Of a DNA stretch of 64,000 nucleotides, positions 12,190 through 24,649 are shown in pieces. The notes below the pieces were generated by a model. That model saw only the letters and a program-made list of their open reading frames with translations, searched no databases and was not told where the DNA came from. The stretch is taken from positions 127,496,582-127,560,581 of the forward strand of contig NC_082683.1 in NCBI RefSeq assembly GCF_949987515.2, given 5' to 3'. This DNA is from Delphinus delphis (lineage: Eukaryota; Chordata; Mammalia; Artiodactyla; Delphinidae). A program made the translations under genes and the position numbers. Position 1 is the stretch's first letter, and every line of letters starts with the position of its first letter.

Positions 12190-13069
12190 GAAAATTTATA
12201 GCATTAAGTGTTGAGACTAGAAAAGATGAGTTCAGATTTGAATAAATTAAGTCAGAAGTGAGGATAAATTAATTCAGGCAGTGAGGTCTAGGACCAACGG
12301 GAATATAGTCTAAGGCCCAGAAGAGAGAGGTGGGCTAGTTATTTAGATTCTGTAGTCCCTAGCCATTATGTGTAGTTAAAGCCATGGGAAGTCCTCAGGT
12401 AGACTAAAACGGTCCATGAATTAAATCCTGAGGAGTATCAGTATTTGAAAAGAGGATCCCTCTAAGGAGGCTAAGGGAAGCATGCATTTATCCTTTGTGT
12501 CGCCATCACAACGCACAGGACCCAACGTACAGTCTCAGTTCGCTAAACTTATGAGAATGGGTGCAGAGTGCATGGTTATTGATAGAGCCTATAGAAGGAG
12601 ATCAGAGGAGAAATGGCATTGAGGGGTCGCAAAGGACAGAATGAGCTTGGTAGATTGAAGAGGAGGAGTGGTGCGGGGTAAGCACGACGGACTCCACCTT
12701 TCCTTAGATGGGGCCGGGAGGACCAAGCCGTTAAAGTTGAACGATTAAGTAGGGTCAGACTACGCAGGGCCTGAAATGGATGTCAGATTGAAGAATTTAG
12801 ACTCCAAAAGGCCGGCTACCCCAGGAAGAGCCAGGGTTCTGAAGTGGGGCGTGAGAACGAGAGATTTCCTTCTGGGAGGTGCACTCTGGAGGCGGTGCAC
12901 TGGTGGAGGCAGCCGAGGTGCTGCCGCAGGCGACAGTGCTGACTTGTTACCGGTGGTAGGGCTTTCCACTGGACTTTGGCTTTGTAGCTACTGAAAGGGA
13001 ACAGTGCCGCCGGCTGCTGCTGATTTTGTGCCATTCCCTGACCAAGTGCTGTAACTCTGCTCCTGAGCC
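12190..13069. other. Intergenic sequence before the DNM3 CpG island
   Basis: No exon is recognised. 12740-12870 (GCAGGGCCTGAAATGGATGT) weakly resembles minus-strand L2. GC content rises from about 12650 onward. Confidence 0.4.
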
Positions 13070-13187
13070 TTGAAATCAGACGACAGAGGCGGTGGCATCT
13101 GGCCGCAGCTGGGAGGCAGTGCGTGCGCGCCGCGCTGGGATGTCTGGCTGGGAATACTAGGGCAAAGCAGACGCCCAGCGCGCCGCG

Positions 13188-13197
13188 GGCGGGGCGG
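13188..13197 (+). promoter_or_regulatory. GC box (Sp1/KLF-type)
   Basis: GGCGGGGCGG matches the classical Sp1/KLF GC box. It lies about 230 bases upstream of the DNM3 start codon, next to a CACGCCCCC element at about 13217-13225 that could bind the same factors. Binding is inferred from the motif only. Confidence 0.5.
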
Positions 13198-13231
13198 CGC
13201 TGCCGCGGGGCCAGGCCACGCCCCCGCTCGC

Positions 13232-13243
13232 CTGCGCAGGCGC
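13232..13243. promoter_or_regulatory. NRF1-type palindrome
   Basis: CTGCGCAGGCGC closely fits the NRF1 consensus (YGCGCANGCGC). NRF1 sites are common in CpG-island promoters, including many neuronal genes, and usually lie close to the transcription start. It is about 190 bases upstream of the DNM3 ATG. Functional use is inferred. Confidence 0.5.
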
Positions 13244-13400
13244 GCTTTGGGGCCGTTTCTGTCAGGAGTGCACTAGAGGCCGGACAGTGGCGGGATCCGA
13301 CGTCTGACTGGACCCGGCTGACTGAACTGAGCGCGGCAGCGGCGGCGAGGGCTGCGTGGCCCCGGCTACCCGCCAGGTCGCAGAGACTAGCAGGGTCTAG

Positions 13401-13586
<186 letters not shown>

Positions 13587-14027
13587 TGAGTGTGCAGGGC
13601 GCGGGGGTGGGGCGGTGGGGGTGGGGGCGACCCCACTCCGGGCCGTTCGAGCGTGGACGGCGGGAGCACGAGGCTGGACCAGGGGCTGCGGCGGAACGGA
13701 GGGAGGAGCGGAGGTGTCTGTGAGGCGGGCGGGGTCGTCCCGGCTCCGGGCATCCTCTGTCCCTCCCTGCCTGGCGGTTCTCCTGTCTGCCTTTCATCCT
13801 GCTATACAAAGCCATTTCCTCCTGGTCCTCCGGTCTGGGAGTCGGGGGAGGGGGTCCGCCCCGGGATCGACTTCCCCCGCCCGATGTGCACCAGCCCCGG
13901 GCAGCCTGGGTGCGTCGCGCGCCCGGGAGCTTCGCAGTCCCCCTCTGTTTTCCCAGCTCAATATCCTCCTCCTTTTCTAGTCAGCCTCCCGGAGGCTCTC
14001 GGCAAGGCTGTGGGGTATATTTCCCCG

Positions 14028-14067
14028 CCCCCCCCCCCGCGCCCCCCCCCCCCCCCCCCCCCGCCCC
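14028..14067. repeat. Poly-C tract in DNM3 intron 1
   Basis: Eleven Cs, GCG, then 21 consecutive Cs, G and four Cs. It starts about 440 bases after the exon 1 donor. The minus strand is correspondingly poly-G and could form G-quadruplexes. Apparent proline-rich reading frames here are by-products of the tract. Confidence 0.95.
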
Positions 14068-14069
14068 GA

Positions 14070-16715
14070 GATGCTTTCCTTCTTGCCCTGATTCTCGGCT
14101 CCTGTCAGCTGTCTACTGTTCGGGACAGTCGTCGCCTGCCCTAGCAGGGGAGGCGGGGTACGAGGAGAAAGAAATCGTTTGTTGTGGTGAGGCTTTAACC
14201 CGCGACGCTTCCCCACCATTCTCCTCTCTAGAAGTCGAAGAATAAAAGGTGGTGTGTTCGCGTGTGCACCTATTCACAGATCCAGGCATATGTCAGAGAA
14301 ACCGAGGCACAGACTCTGAGGGGGGTGGACGTGGACTTGTGTTGTCCAGGTGCCATGTCATTCCTGCATCATCTCGGAAGGAACGAGCATCTTTCTCGCA
14401 CTCTCTCTGCGCCCCCTCCCCCCAGCATCATCTTCGGTTCCTTAAGCTTTTATTTGTCCTGCCAGCCTTCAAGTTAACACGCTGAATCTAAATTATAGTT
14501 ACAGGTTTCGTAGTTACTCTTAATTCAGAAAAAGCTAAAGAATTAATTTTTAAATTGGGAATCAGCATTTTTTCCATTGAGCAATTCATGAGAGATTAAG
14601 TTACCTTAACGGCCTTGCCTGAGCAGTGTAGACATTTGCTAAGAAAAGCCCATTAGAAAGCATTATGAAAGCCGAAATCTGTTTTCTAGCAGTAAACCAG
14701 GTAGAAATGTACAACAGCCGAGAGAGTGGGCCAGAGAGGGTACAATACAGAGATTGTACTTTACTCTTTTTATTTGGTATTCAGAAAGTTCCTGTTTTTT
14801 GGGTTTTTTTTTTCTTCTTTTTTTGTTAGTGTTTGGTGATGTGTAAAATTTAGATATTCCTATATCTCCTTTGGGAATGCTAGTATCCATAAAGTGTATA
14901 TTCTTTTCTCTCAGATGATGCTCTGTCTCTCAGATGATACTCTTAGGGTTTTTGTTTTTTTGTTTTTCTGTTGAACTAGAAAACTAAGAAACCCAACTAA
15001 AAAAAAGTAAAATTGCTGACGGTTGGTATCTTTGACTAAGTCACTTAATCACTTTGCTTGGTTTTATCATTAATCTGAGTGATGAGAAAAGTGATGGTAA
15101 AGCATTTTGCCTACGTCATCATAGACTTATGGTGAAGTGATGGATGAATATGTGATTTAAAACATGTACACAGAACAGTCACATACTTAAGGGTTTTACT
15201 CTCTTTGATTTATTGCCAATGAAATTCACTAAATTTAAAGTGGTATCTATAGGGAAGGTGAGGTTTAGATGACAACATTTTTTGGGTTTTCAAACTCTAG
15301 AGCATTTAACAGTATGCCTTACTTGTCATTTAGCTACTTTTGTTTTTTAAACAAATACTTAAAGATTAAAATTGTAAGTAATTCAAATGCAGTGACCATA
15401 TTTTATGCATCTTTCATATATTTAGTTGGATGAGTCTGTTTTATAAATGCACTTTTTGTGGCAAGAGCTTTTGAACCTAATGTCAATTTTATGCATGTAT
15501 CTTAATTCTGTTCTTCAGATTTTCAAATCCTGAATATATTCATTAATGCTGTAATAAAATTGTAAACATTTTTCCTCATTAACTATCCTCATTTCAAATG
15601 AGAATTTAAAAAAATCTGGAAGAGTAAAATATTGTAGCTTGAACATTTTTTATGATAGAATGAAAAATAGGGACGTCATTTACCAGAATACACTAGTAAT
15701 TTATTATACTTTTTAAAGCTTTACCAATAATTAATTACTGTAAGAATGTCAAGTCAAAGAAAAGGATGACATAAAGGGAAAAACTCATTTAGTAAATATA
15801 GCAATGCTTTATTATCTGTAGAGATGACACCTGCCAGCAGAGCTTATATATTACGAGAAAATTAATTAAAAAGGTCATTTGACTTTAATAAAGTTTTCGG
15901 TCATTGAATTATTGAGGAATCTAATTTCTAATTATAAACCAACCTTGGGGAAAAAGGAATTCTCTATTTTGTTAGGAGATTCATCCTAGGTGGAAAAAAC
16001 TACTCGTATTCTACTATAACCTTTTATCTTTTTATTATCCAGAAATTTTCCAATAAAGATAAGGTTCTTTTCTTTAAGAATGAAACTTTCCTCTTTTACA
16101 TGTAGCTGTTTTCATTTTAAGACTCTGACCTCTGTGCAGTTATTGAACACAGTCATAAAACAAGGGGTGATTACTTGTATAAATTAAGCATTTGCTCATC
16201 ATTTAAGCTGGTCTTCAAAATAATGACGCATTTTCTCCTTAATATTTAACATTTCATGTTTAGTGGACTAAACATCTCTTCTCCTCTCAGTTTGTTTGTT
16301 TATATTGATTTTTTTGACACCACTGAGTGAATTTGGATGTGAATGGGTTAGTTTATTTAACTGTAGCTCTAAAATCCAATTTTGGGGTGACAAGTTTGAG
16401 ATTATTATGAATAAAATGAATCATGAATGAACTACTTGTTTGTGATTTTTCTTGCTGAAGTGATGAATTTACATATTAATGTAATATAGTGTGAGTAACC
16501 AGATTGTTCTTTTGGGTGTTCAGATGAGATATAATGCTCTCAGTGAGAGGCAGCTTAAGGTCTAATGAATAGAAGCTGAGACTCATGGTCTGAATATAGG
16601 GGTTCACTAGATGGCTTGGGGTCTGCCCATTGGTCTGGTTTGTGTACAGAAGAATTTATTCAACTACTTTTACACACCCCTCTTTATTTTTTAACAGTGC
16701 AGTGAGACGTTGATG
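14070..16715 (+). other. DNM3 intron 1, unique AT-rich part
   Basis: No repeat family, second exon or RNA gene is recognised. GC falls quickly after 14450. This repeat-poor stretch next to the promoter is a plausible place for intronic regulatory elements, but no specific site can be supported. Confidence 0.5.
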
Positions 16716-16719
16716 ATGA

Positions 16720-17190
16720 TAATGGTCAACATTTATGGAGTACTTGTTATGTATCAGGTACTATTCTAGGTGCTTTTACATGGATAATCTCATTGAATCC
16801 TCATAAATCCCTGAAGAGGAGGGTACTCTTTTTTTTTTTTTTTGCGGTACGCGGGCCTCTCACTGTTGTGGCCTCTCCTGTTGCGGAGTACAGGCTCCGG
16901 ACGCGGAGGCTCAGCGGCCATGGCTCACGGGCCCAGCCGCTCCGCGGCATGTGGGATCTTCCCGGACTGGGACACGAACCCGTGTCCCCCGCATCAGCAG
17001 GTGGACTCTCAACCACTGCGCCACCAGGGAAGCCCGAGGAGGGTACTCTTAAGAGTTCTGTTTTGTAGAGGAGGAAATTGAGATTTAGAGACTTTGAGTA
17101 ACTTGCTGAAGGTAAATTTAACATAAAAACAGTGGAGCTAGGATTCAACTTGAGGTATCTGGGCTCTATACTTGTGCTCTAAAACCTCTG
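16720..17190 (-). mobile_element. MIR SINE, split by a CHR SINE
   Basis: Left part (16720-16815) has the MIR features ATTTATGGAGTACTTGTTAT and ATAATCTCATTGAATCCTCA. Right part (17051-17180) has GAGGAGGAAATTGAGATTTA and TTGAGTAACTTGCTGAAGGT. The two halves join when the CHR SINE and one TSD copy are removed. Confidence 0.75.
16831..17035 (-). mobile_element. CHR SINE (short form) with perfect TSD
   Basis: Poly-T, full body and inverted head CCACCAGGGAAGCCC. The 15-bp TSD GAGGAGGGTACTCTT is perfect at 16816-16830 and 17036-17050. Close to intact, so a relatively recent insertion. Confidence 0.96.
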
Positions 17191-17934
17191 TGCTGTATTA
17201 AACCCCCTCCATATTGAGATTTACCAGTTCCTCTGATAAATACTTTTAACTTCTTTTTTTGATCACACTTAAAATCACCACCTAAAATAATAAGAAACTG
17301 CTATGTTAATAATTTCATTCATATTTATTTATGTATGTCTATCTTGCCTCATTTCACGGAGGATTTGAGGCAACCCCTTAGGCAGAAACAACATTAGTTA
17401 AAAGATAAGTTTTTTTCTTCATATTAGACATTCTTGAAGGGAGCTCTCGGATATAATTGGGTTATTTATTTAAGTATGTATTGATAGGGAATATAACTTG
17501 TTTATAGAGGTGTTAAGTGAAAACTGTACTACTAGTTGCTAAAGTGTAAATGTTTTTTAATGACATACTTGTTAGAAACATTAGTTCTTCAATGCTTATT
17601 ATATAGCCAGAGGATTCACATTATTTTCTTCTAACCTAAATGGTAAATAGACTTTCAATTTTGCACAAGTAGAATAGGTTTTTTTGACTAATGGGGATCA
17701 AATAAAGGATAAAGTGACTATGTTGAGGGGAGTACATTTCAATGTGGAATGTCATATAAGGTTTATTTATTTAGTTGTGAGGTTTCTAAAGATGGGTATG
17801 TTGATTATCAAATTAGAGTTGTTTCACAGGAGAACCTTAAAAGTGAGCCATTTAATGCTATTGTTGAATGGACGTGACCAGATAATTTTTCAAAAATTCA
17901 AAGTCATTTATATGTCTTAGATAGATACTAATTT

Positions 17935-18245
17935 TTTTTTTTAAAGAATAACCACTTCTGTAGGCTCTTTTTTTTTTTTTGGGCTGTGTTGGGTCTTCGT
18001 TTCTGTGCGAGGGCTTTCTCTAGTTGTGGCAAGCCGGGGCCACTCTTCATCGTGGTGCGCGGACCTCTCACTATCTTGGCCTCTCTTGTTGTGAAGCACA
18101 GGCTTCAGACGTGCAGGCTCAGTAGTTGTGGCTCACGGGCCTAGTTGCTCCGCGGCATGTGGGATCTTCCCAGACCAGGGCTCGAACCCGTGTCCCCTGC
18201 ATTAGCAGGCCGATTCTTAACCACTGCGCCACCAGGGAAGCCCCC
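17935..18245 (-). mobile_element. CHR SINE (long form) with extra tail sequence and TSD
   Basis: The SINE body occupies 17968-18243. The 15-bp TSD GATAGATACTAATTT is perfect at 17920-17934 and 18246-18260. Between the SINE poly-T (17968-17980) and the left TSD lies a second T-run plus about 26 non-SINE bases (17942-17967). In element orientation this is SINE, poly-A, unique segment, second poly-A, TSD. Confidence 0.93.
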
Positions 18246-18260
18246 GATAGATACTAATTT

Positions 18261-20796
18261 ATTCTTAAATCCTTTGACTGATTTCAAGAGAGTATTAAAA
18301 ATTGAGGTAAGAGTTCTCTAATTGCAAGTAAGATTAGGCACAGAGCATGCATATTAGTAAACTTCTTAATTCAGAAATAGGTTTGTATTGAGGGAAAAGA
18401 TTTTTAAAAATATCAAAGCATCTGAATTAGTGACTATTTTTCAACAATGGCTTCCAAGTATTAAAGTTATTAGGTAAATGGGTGCTAACAATTAAAATGT
18501 GATAATTGTTGAAAATCATACTTCATGGTTCTCAAGGGTCTATTAAACTGAAGTGTCAGAAACATAAACCTTGTTTCATCCAACAATGAATTGCTAAAAC
18601 CTGAAATTACAAAGATATTTTTGCTGAATTCACATTATGTAATATACTTTTAGGTTATCATAAATTCAATTGGTAGGATTTAACTATAACAATCAACTTA
18701 ATTATCAATAATTCGTTAGAAGCAATATACCTAGGTGAACTGGACTTCATAGGATATCTCTGTTTTGAAATTTACTTATGATTAACAGATATCAAAAAAA
18801 TGCACTCCATTAACTTCTTTAAGAATGAAGTTGGGCAGGTGTCATCCAAAACTTTGGAGGAATGGAAACTTAGTAGTTAGCTGTTCTAGAAGGTAGGCTA
18901 TTGGGCTCTCTACCAATGGGACATACATTTAGTATATTAGTGTTTGTCTTAGGTAGTAAGTACTTGGTGCTAGGGCTCATAAGTACAGTTAAATTATGCT
19001 GTTTTACTTATTATGATTAATTTTAAGAGAGGACTGCAAGCAGCTAAAAGAAATAGATGATTTTTTTCCTCTTCCACCAGAGCCAAGTCAAGAGAACTCT
19101 GAGCTAATGTACTGTATAGAACAATTCAATTTATTTTATATATGGCCAAAGTTTTGCCTATCTCTAAGTCTGCTTTGCTTTTTCTCACAGTTAGCATTCA
19201 TTTAAAAATTCTAAAGGATTATGTTATAGTAAACACATTTTTATAAAGTGGAAGGAAGAAGGAGACCAATATTTGCTTCGCCTTACTTGGTTGCAGGCAT
19301 GGATTCTGTTATACACATTCCATGCCTTCTGTAGCTTGTTTTCACATCCCCATGTTAATGAGGGAGGAAACTCAGGGTTAGAGAGACAAATAATTTGTAC
19401 AAGGTCACATGGCTAGCAAGTGCCAAGCTGGAATTTAGCCTTGGATATGACTCCTATTGATACTCTTGAGAAATGTGGGCAAGGGAAGTCAATGAGCATA
19501 TATTACTGAGTTCTAAGTATACTGGGTAAGAACGTAGAAGGAAGTATAAATGTATAGGAGCTGATGTATATATAAAAAGAGAACTGACAGCATAAGCTCT
19601 GAGACCACAACTTTCAAAGAGTTTGTAAAATGAAGGCAGTTGGGTATAATGCAAACTAAATGGGACAAAATTTTTACTATGTCACTTTATTTTTGTGAAA
19701 AAGAAAACAACTCTGAAAAACTACAATTCTGAAAATGAATTGTGATATAGTGGAAAGCAGACAGTATTTGAGATTTCGGTGTCATTTGGCAGTCGGTATC
19801 ATTTTAGCTCAAGGCTGCATGTACTGAAGTATCGATGTCAAAGCAGGGAGTTGGTGATCTGTGTCTCAGTGTCTGACTTGACAACAAGGCATTGAATTTA
19901 GACTGTCACTTAATCACAAAGAACACTGTATGTTGGAGAGCGCCTGAGAGAAGAGTAGCAGGAAAGAAAAGAGGTTGGAGAGATTAAAAATATAACTGGA
20001 TGCATTGAGATAGGTGGGATGGATCAGACTCACTAAGGATCTTTAAGGAGATGGAATTCTATTCTTTAAGAATAAGGCATTTAGTTAAAGTAGTAGAGCA
20101 AGTGGAAGACAAAATGTCAGGGAAAATGTTCTAAAGGCAAACCTGAGAATAGAAGGTATTTAGAAAGAAAGGAGGGTAAAGGCAAAGGGAAGGTTGATAC
20201 TAAATGATTTGTATTATTGAATTAAACTGTTCCAAAAAATTAGAAGGTTTATTAATACCAGGTTGGCAATTTTGGTTTTTTTGGTCATAGCTGGCTTAGC
20301 TTTTTTAAAATCAGTAGTGAGGACTGGCTTTTCATTAGGTTCTGTAAAAAACTTTCTCCTGGTTTAATTTTGGTCACTTGTTGGAGCTACATTGGGATGC
20401 AGAGAAACAAGAGATTGGCCCAAGGTCAGAAATAGAATCACAGTTGAGTTTGGAACTTGGTGTTCAGAACTGGGAGCCCCATGGCAGTTCATCATTTTCT
20501 CTTCCTCCTCTTATTGTTTTAAAGTGCCTCCCTCTCATCCTCTCCACCTCCTTTTCCCATTCCATTCCATTGGACCACTCTTTCCTCCTCCTTGATACTC
20601 CCCTCCATTACTTTTCTTGATGGTAGACCAGCAATGATTTTTTTCCCCCCATACACAATAGGGTAAAGAGACAAGGGAACAGGATTTTTCTCAGGCTTAG
20701 ACCAGGTAATTTGGCTGAGATAATATATTCTAGAGTAAATTGTAACTTTTAGGAAACAGATGGGCCCAGGAAAAGACTACATGAAATAGTGGATGT
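18261..20796 (+). other. DNM3 intron 1, mostly unassigned
   Basis: Apart from the MIR at 19320-19455, I can name no repeat with confidence. 19950-20230 faintly resembles minus-strand L2. No exon is seen. Confidence 0.45.
19320..19455 (-). mobile_element. MIR SINE fragment
   Basis: Inverted MIR core: GAGGAAACTCAGGGTTAGAG, CAAGGTCACATGGCTAGCAA and a GCTGGAATTTAGCC motif. Confidence 0.7.
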
Positions 20797-20810
20797 TTTC
20801 ACACAATATT

Positions 20811-21029
20811 TGTTTTTTGGTTTTTTTTTTTTTTTTTTCGGTACGCGGGCCTCTCACTGTTGTGGCCTCTCCCGTTGCGGAGCACAGGCTCCGGACGCGC
20901 AGGCTCAGCGGCCATGGCTCACGGGCCCAGCTGCTCCGCGGCATGTGGGATCTTCCCGGACCGGGGCAGGAACCCGTGTCCCCTGCATTGGCAGGCGGAC
21001 TCTCAACCACTGCGCCACCAGGGAAGCCC
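20811..21029 (-). mobile_element. CHR SINE (short form) with perfect TSD
   Basis: Very close to the family consensus. The 14-bp TSD TTTCACACAATATT flanks it at 20797-20810 and 21030-21043. Confidence 0.96.
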
Positions 21030-21221
21030 TTTCACACAATATTAATATTTTCACACCAGGGGGGCATATCTAGAAAGTTGTGCCTGGGTTGGTCACTGAT
21101 TGACCTTGCTTAAACCGAGGAAAGCTTCTGAAAAGTTGTGTATTAATAAGTAATATAAATGGAAAGGTTACTATTTAAAGAAATGGGTGAGATTTTTTTA
21201 AAATTAAGATATATATTTGGG

Positions 21222-21610
21222 GCTTCCCTGGTGGCACAGTGGTTAAGAATCCGCCTGCCAATGTAGGGGACACGGGTTTGAGCCCTGGTCTGGGAAGATC
21301 CCACATGCCACGGAGCAACTAAGCCCGTGTGCCACAGCTACTGAGCCTGCACTCTAGAGCCCATGAGCCACAACTGCTGAGTCCATGTGCCACAACTACT
21401 GAAGCCCGCGTGCCTAGAACCCATGCTCTGCAACAAGAGAAGCCACCACAATGAGAAGCCCACGCACTGTAACGAAGAGTAGCCCCTGCTTGCCGCAACT
21501 AGAGAAAGCCCAGGCGCAGCAACGAAGACCCAGCGCAGCCAAAAATAAAAATAAATAAATAAATTTATAAAAAACAAAACAAGTGAGCATGCTTTAAAAG
21601 AAATAATAAA
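21222..21610 (+). mobile_element. CHR SINE (long form) with extra tail sequence and TSD
   Basis: Head GCTTCCCTGGTGGCACAGTG at left; the ~300-bp body ends in an (AAAT)n tail at about 21570. The 17-bp TSD TAAGATATATATTTGGG is perfect at 21205-21221 and 21611-21627. About 30 bases after the first A-rich tail (around AAGTGAGCATGC) are not SINE sequence and precede a second A-rich stretch. Confidence 0.94.
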
Positions 21611-21627
21611 TAAGATATATATTTGGG

Positions 21628-22169
21628 TAGCAAATCCTTACCTTTCAGTTTGCCTGTTTAATATTTTTTTGTGTTTGTATTCTTTGGGTGAGGCCCATCA
21701 ATGTCACAGAAATTATTTTAACAGTTTCAACAAGCATTAATGTTGCGTTAAATTCTTAATGTTAACAAGAAAGGCAAGATAATTGTTGAGGAAAAGGATG
21801 ACTTATTTGGTCCATGAATTTTATGAATGATACAGGATTGCTTTAGATTTTGTTTTTCTTCTAACATCTCTGCTGAAGATTCTCTATTTCCAGGAGTTTG
21901 AAGTGTGCGTGTCTCAGTGCTTCTTTGTGACAGTGTCTTATTTTCATTTCCCGGAGCTTCAAGGTCATGATATCCCCGGGGAATAACACATACACACCTA
22001 TTAGAAGTTAGTAGGGCTTCTGAAGGACCTCATTGTCTATAATTTCCTTGGCTTGAAATTGAAAAGACTAATTCATTTAAATAAGTAATTTGATGGGTAC
22101 CTAATCTTACTTAAGATATTTGTTTTCTTAGATCCTCAAAAAGCCAATATTTGAAAAGGAGTCATCATA
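21628..22169 (+). other. DNM3 intron 1, nothing recognised
   Basis: AT-rich, unassigned intronic sequence. Confidence 0.45.
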
Positions 22170-22400
22170 TTCTGGTGATAGAGTGCCAGCTTTGCTGGTA
22201 GGTGTGTCCGTCCCACCACTGACTCTATACTGGATACACACATGGCTCCTCAGCAAGGCACTGAACTTCACTGAGACTTAATTTCCTCATTTGCATTATA
22301 GGGACAATAATACAGACTTCATTGTTTTATGTGCGTGTGAGTTCCAAGTAAGATGATGTAAAGCGTATGACCCATAATAAGCATTTAATAAATGATTGCT
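22170..22400 (+). mobile_element. MIR SINE
   Basis: Near full length but diverged: CACTGACTCTATACTGGATA, GCAAGGCACTGAACTTCACT, CTTAATTTCCTCATTTGCAT and the end AAGCATTTAATAAATGATTG. Confidence 0.7.
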
Positions 22401-22563
22401 GCAATATTGTGATTTATAAGAAAAAAAAATATTTTGTCATTCACATGACATGTCATTCACATGGTAATTCTCAAATATATTTGGTCTTTGTTCACAGTTC
22501 CTGGCTCACTGCTCCCAAAACCCTTGGAATTTCCGAAGTGTTGAAGGTGATAAGGGTGTCTTT

Positions 22564-23270
22564 TGTTAGGTTAATGAGGTGACTTTTGGAAAGCGCCCAA
22601 GGATGAGGGCCGGTTACCAGTGGAACAAACCACGTGATTAGAGAGTTGGAACTTTGTCCCATTCCCCACCCCCAACCTCTAGGGAGGGGAGTGGGGCTTC
22701 AAGTTGAATCAGTTGCCAGTGGCTAATGATTTAATCAATCATAACTGTAATGAAGCCTTCATAAAAAACCCCCCAAAGGACAGGGTTCAGAGAGCTTCTG
22801 GGTTGGCAAACACGTGGAGATTTGGGGAGAGTGGTGTACCTGGAGAAGGCATGGAAGCTCCTCACCCTTTCCCCATACCTTGTCCTGTATGTCTCTTCTA
22901 TATGGCTGTTCCTGATTTATATATATCTTTTTATAATAAACCAGTAATATAATAAGTAAAATGCTTCTCTGAGTTCTCTGAACTGCTCTAGCAAGTTGAC
23001 TGAATCAAGGAGGAGGTCATGGGAACATCCAATCTGTAGCTGGTGGGTTAGAAACACACCTAACAACCTGGGCTTGTGATTGGTGCCCGAAGTTGCAGGA
23101 GAGGGTGGTCTTGTGGAACTGAGCTGTCAACCTGTGAAATCTGATGCTTTCTCCAGGTAGATAGTGTCAGAATTGAGTTGAATTGTAGGATACCCAGCTG
23201 GTGTCCGGTGTACTGCTTATTGTCGGTGTGGAAAACCACCTCCCCATGTTGGAATTGCTACCAGAACCCA
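22564..23270 (+). mobile_element. MLT2-type (ERVL) LTR
   Basis: Matches the general layout of MLT2 LTRs: GCCCAAGGATGAGGGCC near the start, an AATAAA-like signal at about 22935, then TGAGTTCTCTGAACTGCTCT, CTGGGCTTGTGATTGGTGCC and GATAGTGTCAGAATTGAGTT. No internal retroviral genes are adjacent, so it is a solo LTR. Exact ends are uncertain. Confidence 0.65.
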
Positions 23271-23289
23271 TTTAATGGTTATTAGCTTT

Positions 23290-23485
23290 AGTCTTTTATC
23301 TAGAATGGACGTTTTCCAACTATTTTAAAAATAACAGTCGATTTAGGAGAGAGGATAGATAGTACTGTGCCTGGTGTATGATAATGCAATCAATAAATGA
23401 TAGCTATTTAAGTTTTTTATCTAGACTGGGTATTTTCTGAAACAAAAGCAAATTTAGGAGAGAATAGATAGTAATGTGTATTTGC
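23290..23485. repeat. Diverged local tandem duplication
   Basis: TTTTATCTAGA and the downstream ATTTAGGAGAGA...ATAGATAGTA occur twice, about 110-122 bases apart (first near 23294 and 23341, second near 23416 and 23453). The unit includes a MIR-like tail ending in CAATAAATGATAG. Confidence 0.6.
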
Positions 23486-24645
23486 AAATTCTCTTTTTTG
23501 TGCATGTGGGAAAAATCACAGCTGCATCAAAATACTAACTTTTAGATCAGACTAACTTAAAGTATATTTGGACCTTTTTAAAAGAAAGCATTTTCCACAT
23601 TTTGCATAACCCCAGGGTATTTTTTTTTCTTTAAACAGATATATACAACATAAATCCCGTTTGTATACTCTTCCCTCCCAAGAGTTCCAAAGTACTTTTC
23701 ATTTATTCTTTTATTAATCCTAACAATATCCCTTAGAGCATAGTGAAGGCATGTTTTATTAACTTCAATTTAGAAATGTAGAAGATTGAACTAGAAGAAG
23801 TTAAGTGACATGCTAGGGTTTAAATGGCAAATACCAGAGATAATGAACATAAGTAGAATTAATAACATAGAGATAATAGAATTAAAATGAATCTTGCTGA
23901 AATTATTTTCATATGTTCTAGAGGATGAATTTTAAGCAAAGTATTTGATTCTGTGATGTGGAATAAACCATTCTTAGCATATCTTTATCTTTTGGAAATG
24001 TTAGATGAAGTTGTAGGCAAAGATGGAGGTAGAAGTGGCAAAAACAACTGAGAGAGTCTGATTGGAGAAGCAGGACGACTTAGCAAGAATATGAGCTAAG
24101 ACCAAGGAACAGAAATGATCTACAGACAAGGGATCAGGAGGTAAGATAGAAAAATAATAGTGTCTGGTGCTATTAGACCTTAGAGAAGTATCAAAATTCT
24201 TGCAGTAGGTGTTGAACTAATACCCAGTGACTCTATTTTCAATGGAAAGTTTCATATCCTGACTTGATTGACATTTCCACAACTGTTAACCTCCAATTTT
24301 AGCTCTGAGCTAGTTAACTAATTCCATTTGGTATTACATTATCTTTGTGTTGCTAGGTATGCCTCAGAAGCTTTGTGTAAGAATAGCTTTGGGTTATCCA
24401 GAGGAGGCTTAGAGCTTTGTGTGTATGTGTGTCTGTTTCTGTTACCTAGTTAATAAAACTGAGGTCCATTCTTTTCATATATTTAAAGGAGGAGAAAAGA
24501 TTTGAAGAAAGAACACAGTGGAATCTTACTGCTGAGGGAGTTAGGAGTATTTGTGAGTTATCTAGTTTGAGGTGGATTTGATTTACACCCACTGTAGGTG
24601 TTCCCTGGATGTTTGTTAAAGAAATACCGCAGATAAGCTGAGGCA
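23486..24645 (+). other. DNM3 intron 1, nothing recognised
   Basis: AT-rich intronic DNA with no supportable exon, RNA gene or named repeat. Confidence 0.45.
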
Positions 24646-24649
24646 ACAT

